Shown piece after piece: positions 1 through 5,458 of a DNA stretch of 5,458 nt (positions are counted from its first letter, which is position 1; each line of letters starts with the position of its first letter). The notes under the pieces were generated by a model. It was not told the DNA's origin. It ran no database searches and saw only the letters and a list, made by a program, of their open reading frames with translations. Source of the DNA: Gammaproteobacteria bacterium (GTDB lineage: Bacteria; Pseudomonadota; Gammaproteobacteria; Pseudomonadales; Azotimanducaceae_A). A program made the position numbers and the translations under genes. The stretch covers positions 1 to 5,458 of the forward strand of contig JAPPKV010000136.1 in NCBI GenBank assembly GCA_028819775.1. The letters run 5' to 3'.

Positions 1-2
1 AC

Positions 3-3000
3 ACCAGCGTCGCGCCGCTGCAGATCATCACCGGTGAAGTCTCGCGGGAGGCGGGCGTCATCGATGCCGAGGAAATCGTGCAGAAGTCCACGGTTTCGGC
101 AGGTGCCCAGATCGACGTGACGTTCTCCGGTTTCGTGCTCGACGACGGCCCCGGCACGCAGACGGCCAACCTGAGGGGCCTCGGGTCGAACCGCACGTTG
201 TTGCTCGTCAACGGCCGCCGGATGGGACCCGCCGGCGTCGAAGGTGCGCCCACCTCTCCCGACCTGGGGTTGATTCCCGGCTCGCTGGTCCAGCAATACG
301 ACCTCCTCCTCGACGGCGCGTCCTCGGTCTACGGCTCGGACGCGATCGCCGGCGTGGCGAACGTCATCCTGCGCAAGGACTTCGACGGACTGGAGGTCGA
401 GACCTTCCCCAGTCGGCCCGCCCACGCCGGGGGTGATCAGGATGTCCTCGCGGTGACGTGGGGCAAGAACTTCGACCGCGGCTTCATCGGGTTCGGTGCC
501 GAGTACAACAGCAGCGATCCCGTGACCTATGCGGATCGTCCCTGGACCGCGGGCTGTTCGCGCAATGTCGAGATCGACGAGGGCGGCCGCACCCGTACCG
601 AGCCGCTCTACTACCCAACGGTATACGGCATGGACATGGAAGGCTGCGGAAGCATATTTCCCCTTTCCTCGCGTATCTCCGTGCCAGTCCGCGGATCGGT
701 GTACTACACACCCGGTTTCAGCAACGGGGGCTGGCCCGACTTCTCGGAGTCGGAGACATGGGGATTTGCCGTCGACGGCGACGGCGACGGCGAGCCGGAC
801 ATGAGCTATCGGGACTACAGCCTGAACGGTCGCCGGGACTATGCCGAGCTCTACCCGACGTTCGAGTCGCAGAACTACATGGTGTTCGGCGAGTACACCT
901 TGGAAGGGGAGATGAACCTGACGCCGTTCTTCGAAATGGGCTATGTCGAGAACGAGATCGCCCTCATCGGCGACGAGGCGCAGATCTTTCAGGAGGTTCC
1001 TGCGCGCAATCCCTTCAACATCTGCAATCCCGAAGGCCAGGGCGTCGACTGCGGTCTGGCGGTGGATGCGTTGTACACCAATCCGAACTTCCTGCCCCAG
1101 TTCGCCAACCGGTGGGGCGGCTTGTGCGCAGCGTTCGGCATACCGCTGTCGTTCTGCACACCTGCCATCTTCGGTCTGCTGAACGGCCCGATAGGCCCGC
1201 AGCCCACGACCCCCATCGTTACCATCCGTGGCGACCGCTCGGACTACTATCGCGAGTTGGAGCAGTTCCGCTACGTGGCGGGTATCGGCGGGGACCTGCC
1301 CATGTTGGATTTCTGGCAGTTGTCGGATTGGTCCTTCGAGTTCGCGTACGTCCATTCCCTATCGGACGGGACCGTCCGCAGGCCGGGGATTCGGGAGGAT
1401 CGCCTGCTGCTCGCGCTCGGGGCATACTCGACGGACGACGTCCCGTGCGAGAACAATACGGACGAGGAAATGGCCTTCGACACGGCGCCGGGTTGCGTGC
1501 CGGTCAACATGTTCGCCCGGTCGCTTTACGCCAATCTGGTCGGCGATTTCGCCACCCAGGCCGAACGCGACTACGTGTTCGACAACCGCGACTTCGCCAC
1601 GGAATACCGGCAGACGGTGATCACGTACTACATGACGGGTTCGCTGTTCGAACTGCCCGCCGGCGCGGTGTCCGCCGGATTCGGCTTGGAACACCGCGAA
1701 GACGAGATCAAGTCGATTCCCGACCATGTCGCCCGCGACGGCTTGTTCTGGGGGTTCTTCAGCGATGGCGGCGCGGTTGGCTCGAAGACCATCCAGGAAG
1801 CCTTCGGCGAGGTCGAAATGCCGATCCTGGCGGGGCAGATCGCCGCGTCGGAGCTGACGCTGAACGTATCGGCGCGGTGGACCAAGGACGAGTACGGCGG
1901 CAGCGCGTGGACCGGCTCCGGCAAGATCGCCTATCGGCCCATCGACTCGCTGTTGATCCGCGCCACCGGCGGCACGTCGTTCCGGGCGCCGAACCTGCGC
2001 GAACTGTTCCTGCAGGCCCAGACCGGGTTCCTCTCGGTGTTCGATCCCTGTCTGCTCCCGGAGGCGGCCATCAACGACATCACAAACGAGTACGATCCGG
2101 ATCTCGACGACCGCGAGCCGCACCTGCTCGACAACTGCCGGGCCAACGGCATCGATCCGCTGACCGCGCATAACAACGGCTTCAACGTCTATTCGGTCGA
2201 GGTGGCGGCTGGCGGCGCGCTGGACCTCAAGGAGGAAACGTCGGAGTCCATCACCGCCGGCTTCGCCTGGGAACAGCCGTTCACCAACGCGTTCGATCTG
2301 ACCATCGGCGCCAGCTACTACCAGATCGAAATCGACAACACGGTCATCGAGCCGAGCGCCGGCTACATCGTCAACCACTGCTACTACTCGGAGACGGGAA
2401 CCAGTCCGTTCTGCGGACGGATCACGCGCGGCGACCTGACGAGCGACGGCCGGGGTCCGTTCATCGAGTATCTCGATCGCGGTTTCATAAACCGCGACAA
2501 CGAGACCGCGCGGGGGGTCGACTTCAACATCGCCTTCGATACGACGTTCACGGCGTTTGACCGGCCTTTCGAACTGGGCGTGGACATCAATGCGCACCGG
2601 GTGATCGAACGTACCACCCTGTTCACCGACGACGAGGGGGTTCCGGACTTCAACGAGTTCCAGCGCGAATGGTACTTCCCGGAGTACCGCGGGCAGGGCA
2701 CGGTACGTCTGGACTACGACCGGTGGCGTCTCTCCTGGGGTATGCGCTATGTGTCGGCAGGACGGCAGGACCGGCGTTTCGTCGATCCCTTCAGCGACAT
2801 CTACGACAGCGGCGGCACGGGCTTCACCGGCGACACGTGCCTGGGTCCCCCGGACGATCTGCTGTGTCGCGACCAGGGCGACGCGCCGAGCTACCTGATC
2901 CATTCGCTGTCGGGCTGGTACAACGGCGACACGTGGGCTGTGGGCTTCGGCGCCCGGAACCTGTTCGACGAGGCACCGCCGATGGTGGACGAGACCGAAG

Positions 3001-3101
3001 GACCGACAGCCGTCAAGAACGTGCCGATCGGCGCGGGCTACGACCTGGATGGCAGGACGCTGTTCTTGAGCGCCAGCATTCGGTTGTTCCAGGGCGGATG
3101 A
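3..3101 (+). CDS. TonB-dependent outer-membrane receptor, 5'-truncated by window edge
   Basis: This is an outer-membrane, TonB-energised importer; the ligand is not identifiable. The frame is already open at base 3, so the first in-frame GTG (78) is not the true start: residues before it read as plug domain. The 1032 visible residues lack the signal peptide and TonB box. The plug occupies about visible residues 1-125, with NLRGLGSNRT at 56-65, NGRR at 70-73 and DGASSVYGSDAIAGVANV from 104, all hallmark plug motifs. The rest is the 22-strand barrel. RAPNLREL lies in mid-barrel, and near the C-terminus are RNLFDEAPP and a final strand GRTLFLSASIRLF ending in QGG. The size fits large Xanthomonas/Caulobacter-type receptors. 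Fourteen cysteines fall in seven close pairs, probably loop disulfides, and DGDGDGEPD at visible residues 258-266 looks like a calcium-binding loop. A terminator follows 35 nt after the stop. The family call is secure; a peptide substrate is inferred only from the neighbouring peptidase. Confidence 0.95.
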   Translation, partial: TSVAPLQIITGEVSREAGVIDAEEIVQKSTVSAGAQIDVTFSGFVLDDGPGTQTANLRGLGSNRTLLLVNGRRMGPAGVEGAPTSPDLGLIPGSLVQQYDLLLDGASSVYGSDAIAGVANVILRKDFDGLEVETFPSRPAHAGGDQDVLAVTWGKNFDRGFIGFGAEYNSSDPVTYADRPWTAGCSRNVEIDEGGRTRTEPLYYPTVYGMDMEGCGSIFPLSSRISVPVRGSVYYTPGFSNGGWPDFSESETWGFAVDGDGDGEPDMSYRDYSLNGRRDYAELYPTFESQNYMVFGEYTLEGEMNLTPFFEMGYVENEIALIGDEAQIFQEVPARNPFNICNPEGQGVDCGLAVDALYTNPNFLPQFANRWGGLCAAFGIPLSFCTPAIFGLLNGPIGPQPTTPIVTIRGDRSDYYRELEQFRYVAGIGGDLPMLDFWQLSDWSFEFAYVHSLSDGTVRRPGIREDRLLLALGAYSTDDVPCENNTDEEMAFDTAPGCVPVNMFARSLYANLVGDFATQAERDYVFDNRDFATEYRQTVITYYMTGSLFELPAGAVSAGFGLEHREDEIKSIPDHVARDGLFWGFFSDGGAVGSKTIQEAFGEVEMPILAGQIAASELTLNVSARWTKDEYGGSAWTGSGKIAYRPIDSLLIRATGGTSFRAPNLRELFLQAQTGFLSVFDPCLLPEAAINDITNEYDPDLDDREPHLLDNCRANGIDPLTAHNNGFNVYSVEVAAGGALDLKEETSESITAGFAWEQPFTNAFDLTIGASYYQIEIDNTVIEPSAGYIVNHCYYSETGTSPFCGRITRGDLTSDGRGPFIEYLDRGFINRDNETARGVDFNIAFDTTFTAFDRPFELGVDINAHRVIERTTLFTDDEGVPDFNEFQREWYFPEYRGQGTVRLDYDRWRLSWGMRYVSAGRQDRRFVDPFSDIYDSGGTGFTGDTCLGPPDDLLCRDQGDAPSYLIHSLSGWYNGDTWAVGFGARNLFDEAPPMVDETEGPTAVKNVPIGAGYDLDGRTLFLSASIRLFQGG

Positions 3102-3136
3102 CCTGAGCGGTCGCCTCGTAGATATCGGATAGTCCT

Positions 3137-3177
3137 GGCGGGCGCTCGGGTAGGATCCGACGCCCGCCTTTTTGTTT
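3137..3177 (+). terminator. Rho-independent terminator after the receptor gene
   Basis: A perfect 8-bp stem pairs GGCGGGCG (3137-3144) with CGCCCGCC (3161-3168). After a single bulged C (3145), an inner stem pairs TCGG (3146-3149) with CCGA (3157-3160), and a G-T wobble and a T-A pair could extend it to leave a 3-nt loop. TTTTTGTTT follows immediately (3169-3177). Stem strength and T-tract are typical of an intrinsic terminator. It lies 35 nt past the receptor stop codon and only 20 nt before the GTG of the peptidase gene, so it would uncouple the two genes or act as a partial attenuator. Confidence 0.9.
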
Positions 3178-3184
3178 GCAAACA
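3173..3184. promoter_or_regulatory. Perfect 12-bp palindrome TGTTTGCAAACA, possible operator
   Basis: TGTTTGCAAACA is its own reverse complement. It starts on the last T of the terminator's first T-run and ends one base before the Shine-Dalgarno of the peptidase gene. A dyad of this size could be a homodimeric repressor site or a small RNA hairpin next to the ribosome site. About one perfect 12-bp palindrome is expected by chance in 5.4 kb, so only its position makes it notable. No regulator gene is visible. Confidence 0.35.
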
Positions 3185-3185
3185 C

Positions 3186-3189
3186 GGAG
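3186..3189 (+). promoter_or_regulatory. Shine-Dalgarno GGAG for the S9 peptidase
   Basis: GGAG ends 8 nt before the GTG at 3198, which is good spacing and supports GTG as the start. The in-frame TTG at 3207 would sit 17 nt from this site and would also remove the positively charged N-terminus of the signal peptide. Confidence 0.75.
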
Positions 3190-3197
3190 CTTAAGTC

Positions 3198-5204
3198 GTG
3201 GAGAGATTGACCAGAGTTTCACTAGCTGCGGTTTTGGCTGCTTTCTGTATGGCAGGCTGGGCTAGCGAGTTGCCCGGCGCCGTCGAAGAGACCGAGTCGG
3301 CACCGTCGAACGCGCCCTATCCCTTGGACTACTTCGCCATGCGGGCGGTCGTCAGCAATGTAAGCGTTTCGCCGGACGGCAAACATCTCGCGCTGATGAA
3401 GATCCGCACCAAGGACGGCAACCCCATCGTCGAGGTCTACGACGCAGCCGACCTCGACAAGGTGCCGTTCCGGATGGACGCGAACCCCATGGAGATAGAG
3501 TTCTTCTCCTGGGTGAGCGACCGCGACATCCTGTTCCGGGCGCGCCAGCAGGTGCGCAAGCGCATAGAAGGCTTCAACCAGGGCGTCTACGAATACAAAT
3601 GGGGCATGCTCGATGTCGAGCGGAGAAAGGTGCGCTCCTTCTCCGCCGAGAGGGCACAGATCGCCGGCGTACTCCCCAACAAGCCCAACAAGGTCCTGCT
3701 CGCCATCGCCGAAGGCGGGGGCGACGGGCCCGGGGCCAAGCTGAGTCAAGCCTTCAGGCCCCTTTCCTACTGGGAATTGGATCTGCGCAGGGGCACCAAG
3801 AAGCTCTTGATCCGCGGCAAGATCTCTCTGGGCCAGATCGAATTCGACAGCGACGGCAATCCCTGGCTTGGCCGCGGTTTCGACGAAGGCACGGACGAGT
3901 ACGTCTGGTACCACCGCAAGCTCGGCGAGAAGGGCTGGCGGGACATCCTGCGCCACAGCGAGGACAGTTTCGAGACCTTCGGCGTGGCCGGCTTCGACGT
4001 CGACGACCGCGACAAGCTCTTCGTTGTCGCCAACCGCGGCAACGATACCTCGGGGTTGTGGACATACGATGTCGACACCGGCGAGTTCGAGGCGGTGTAC
4101 CGGCGGTCCGATGTCGACATCGCGGGCGTGGTGGGCCACTCGAACGGTTGGGCGCACCCCGATCGTATCGTTGGGGTGGCATACAACAAGGGCAGATTCC
4201 AGTACGAGTTCTTCGACGAGTTGGAAGGCGCGACCCGCGAGCAACTCCGCGGGATTGTGCCGAACGCCTACAACGTGCGGATTTCGAGCCGCTCGCGTGA
4301 CGGCAACACCATGGTGGTCGCCAACACCGGGCCCCGCGATCCCAGCACCTACTACCTGTTGAAGGACGGTCGATTCCGCATCGTTGGCAGCCAGCAGCCG
4401 CTGCTCGAGAGCGAAGGGCTGGCGGACGTGGAGTTCATTACCTACGAGGCTCGCGACGGCCAGGAAATTCCCGCGTGGCTCACGGTACCGAACGGCGAAC
4501 CGCCGTTTCCGCTGGTGGTGATGCCTCACGGCGGACCCTTTGTGACTGAAACGGTCGCCTACGACAAGTGGGCGCAACTGCTCGCCAACAACGGCTATCT
4601 CGTACTTCAGCCGCAGTACCGTGGTTCCTTCAACTACGGACTGGACTTCCACTTGGCGGCATTTGCAGACGTTAGCCAGGGCGGACGGGCCATGCAGGAC
4701 GACAAGGACGACGGCGCGCTGCATCTGATCGAGCAAGGTCTTGCCGAAAGGGACCGCGTGGCCATGTTCGGCTGGTCCTACGGCGGATATGCGGCGCTCG
4801 TGGCGGCGTCGCGGACGCCCCAGGTCTACCAGTGCGTTGTTGCGGGGGCCGCCGTGTCCGATCCGACGATGCAGGTCAACTACATCCGCTTTCGTATGCG
4901 GGGGTTGCCGTCGGAACATTGGATCGACTACTGGGACAAGGCCATCTCGCCGCTGGACGAGGTGGAGAAGGTCAACGTGCCGATGCTGATCGTCCACGGC
5001 GATGTCGATCAGCGGGTGCCGATCGACCATGCGAAGAAATACCTGAAGCTGTTGGACGAGCACGGCAAGTCCTACGAATACCTGGAACTGCCCGGTGCGG
5101 ATCACTTCTACAGCACGCTGTTCTACGACCACCAGGAGACGTTCTTCGGGAAGATGATCGACTATCTCGCGAACGACTGCGGACCTGGGGGTTTGAAGGG
5201 CTGA
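3198..5204 (+). CDS. Secreted S9 family (prolyl oligopeptidase-type) serine peptidase
   Basis: This 668-residue alpha/beta-hydrolase peptidase probably acts in the periplasm on short peptides. The N-terminus has basic residues (R3, R6), then a hydrophobic stretch (SLAAVLAAFCMAGWA), and is a likely Sec signal peptide cleaved near residues 22-23. Residues about 40-400 form a beta-propeller-like region, with SPDGK at 58-62, that in this family restricts access to the active site. The hydrolase domain covers about 405-660. It has HGGP at 444-447, YRGS at 474-477, the nucleophile elbow GWSYGG with Ser527, Asp604 in HGDVDQRVP, and His636 in GADHF. All three catalytic residues are present in the expected order, so the enzyme should be active. 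HGGP and the overall pattern favour the acylaminoacyl-peptidase/dipeptidyl-peptidase-like branch (S9C). The mature protein has only two cysteines, 546 and 661. The start is GTG, supported by GGAG 8 nt upstream. Exact specificity (dipeptidyl, acylaminoacyl or isopeptidase) cannot be read from sequence. Confidence 0.95.
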   Translation: MERLTRVSLAAVLAAFCMAGWASELPGAVEETESAPSNAPYPLDYFAMRAVVSNVSVSPDGKHLALMKIRTKDGNPIVEVYDAADLDKVPFRMDANPMEIEFFSWVSDRDILFRARQQVRKRIEGFNQGVYEYKWGMLDVERRKVRSFSAERAQIAGVLPNKPNKVLLAIAEGGGDGPGAKLSQAFRPLSYWELDLRRGTKKLLIRGKISLGQIEFDSDGNPWLGRGFDEGTDEYVWYHRKLGEKGWRDILRHSEDSFETFGVAGFDVDDRDKLFVVANRGNDTSGLWTYDVDTGEFEAVYRRSDVDIAGVVGHSNGWAHPDRIVGVAYNKGRFQYEFFDELEGATREQLRGIVPNAYNVRISSRSRDGNTMVVANTGPRDPSTYYLLKDGRFRIVGSQQPLLESEGLADVEFITYEARDGQEIPAWLTVPNGEPPFPLVVMPHGGPFVTETVAYDKWAQLLANNGYLVLQPQYRGSFNYGLDFHLAAFADVSQGGRAMQDDKDDGALHLIEQGLAERDRVAMFGWSYGGYAALVAASRTPQVYQCVVAGAAVSDPTMQVNYIRFRMRGLPSEHWIDYWDKAISPLDEVEKVNVPMLIVHGDVDQRVPIDHAKKYLKLLDEHGKSYEYLELPGADHFYSTLFYDHQETFFGKMIDYLANDCGPGGLKG

Positions 5205-5206
5205 CT

Positions 5207-5242
5207 CCAAGGCGCGCCTGGCTTCGGCCGGGCGCTGCTTGG
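5207..5242 (+). terminator. UUCG-capped hairpin right after the peptidase stop; 3'-end structure
   Basis: GCGCCTGGC (5214-5222) pairs with GCCGGGCGC (5227-5235) over 9 bp with one T-G wobble. The loop is TTCG closed by C-G, the exceptionally stable cUUCGg tetraloop. An outer 5-bp arm CCAAG (5207-5211) pairs with CTTGG (5238-5242) across a 2x2 internal loop. It begins 2 nt after the stop codon. No T-run follows, so it is not a classical intrinsic terminator. It may block 3' exonucleases or act as a weak or rho-assisted terminator. The structure is clear; the function is inferred. Confidence 0.6.
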
Positions 5243-5266
5243 CGCACGCAACGGGAGATTCGGCGC

Positions 5267-5291
5267 GGGCCGGGACAAGCCCGGCCCCTAC
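5267..5291 (-). repeat. REP-like element: GTAG plus GC-rich palindrome
   Basis: On the minus strand the element reads GTAG (5291-5288), then GGGCCGGG, a CTTGT loop, and CCCGGCCC. The 8-bp stem (5267-5274 with 5280-5287) is perfect. A GTAG tetranucleotide at the foot of a GC-rich hairpin is the architecture of bacterial REP sequences mobilised by REP-associated tyrosine transposases, and an intergenic site after a stop codon is typical. Only one copy is present in the window and no transposase, so repeat status needs genome-wide copies. On the plus strand no T-run follows, which argues against an intrinsic terminator. Confidence 0.5.
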
Positions 5292-5412
5292 GGTTTGATC
5301 GTGGCCCGCACGGTTTCTTGTCGGACTGCAGCGGAGCCTCACTGGTCCCCTTGAGCTGCTTAGGTCGCAACATGATCCACTCGTGCAGAAGTGTGCGAAC
5401 TGGTTGTTTTTG

Positions 5413-5442
5413 TTGACTTTATTGGCGTTTCCATGCTGCAAT
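5413..5442 (+). promoter_or_regulatory. Candidate sigma70-type promoter pointing out of the window
   Basis: TTGACT (5413-5418, five of six matches to TTGACA) is followed after 18 bp by TGCAAT (5437-5442, four of six to TATAAT), with TG at 5434-5435 giving an extended -10. The T-rich run TTGTTTTTG lies just upstream, and the patch is clearly more AT-rich than the rest of the window. Transcription would start near base 5449, so the gene driven lies beyond the window. The -10 is imperfect, so this is a moderate call. Confidence 0.4.
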
Positions 5443-5458
5443 CGGGTCGCTCGAACGG

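Noticed and set aside
78..80. GTG as the start of the receptor
   Set aside because: In-frame codons upstream to base 3 encode plausible plug sequence, and a receptor starting here would lack signal peptide, TonB box and the first part of the plug. The gene runs off the window edge.
458..2173. 571-codon plus-strand frame inside the receptor
   Set aside because: The product is extremely arginine-rich with no motif, an out-of-frame shadow of the receptor.
1359..3185. 608-codon open frame on the minus strand, opposite the receptor
   Set aside because: It lies almost entirely antisense to a receptor with clear motifs. Its Arg/Val/Ala/Asp-rich composition and lack of recognisable domains fit a shadow of GC-biased codons, and it would start inside the terminator region.
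3237..3248. Lipoprotein signal around Cys17 of the peptidase (LAAFC)
   Set aside because: The residue before Cys is Phe, whereas a lipobox needs a small residue there. A standard signal-peptidase I cleavage near residues 22-23 fits better.
5377..5411. Possible intrinsic terminator before the T-run TTGTTTTTG
   Set aside because: The stem needs two G-T wobbles and an asymmetric internal loop (CCA/TGG and TCGTGC/GTGCGA), is not GC-rich, and the T-run is better explained as the AT-rich upstream part of a promoter.
3222..5441. 739-codon open frame on the minus strand, opposite the peptidase
   Set aside because: It mirrors the peptidase gene, has a low-complexity Val/Arg/Gly composition and no domain, and starts in the AT-rich patch without a convincing ribosome site. 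Length alone is weak evidence in GC-rich DNA.
5433..5458. ATG at 5433 as the start of a next gene
   Set aside because: Only eight codons are visible, there is no Shine-Dalgarno upstream, and the ATG lies between the -35 and -10 of the candidate promoter, so that promoter could not supply its message.

Overview
The window carries two same-strand genes and their flanks, from a GC-rich (roughly 60% or more) Gram-negative bacterium. An outer-membrane TonB-dependent receptor and a Sec-exported serine peptidase together require an outer membrane and periplasm. The receptor style (plug with NLRGLGSNRT and NGRR, cysteine-paired loops) and the peptidase style (HGGP, GWSYGG, C-terminal NDCGPGG) suggest a proteobacterium, perhaps a gammaproteobacterium related to Woeseiales or Xanthomonadales, or an alphaproteobacterium. 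That placement rests on family resemblance only.

Layout. From base 3 to 3101 runs a large TonB-dependent receptor whose N-terminus (signal peptide, TonB box, start of the plug) lies upstream of the window. A 96-bp gap (3102-3197) holds a strong rho-independent terminator, then a perfect 12-bp palindrome that begins inside the terminator's T-tract, then a Shine-Dalgarno. From 3198 (GTG) to 5204 is a complete secreted S9-family (prolyl oligopeptidase type) serine peptidase with an intact Ser527/Asp604/His636 triad. The 254-bp tail (5205-5458) contains no convincing gene. It holds a UUCG-capped hairpin directly after the stop codon, a REP-like GTAG-plus-palindrome element on the minus strand, and, in an AT-rich patch at the end, a candidate sigma70-type promoter pointing out of the window.

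How the genes may work together. The receptor would import a substrate across the outer membrane using TonB/ExbBD energy, and the exported S9 enzyme would cleave peptides in the periplasm. The pairing suggests peptide scavenging, but the substrate cannot be read from the sequence. The terminator between the genes means they are either transcribed separately or the peptidase is expressed by partial read-through.

I see no CRISPR array, tRNA, rRNA, insertion sequence or prophage gene, and no clear sign of a wholly new system. The most unusual material is in the short non-coding stretches.
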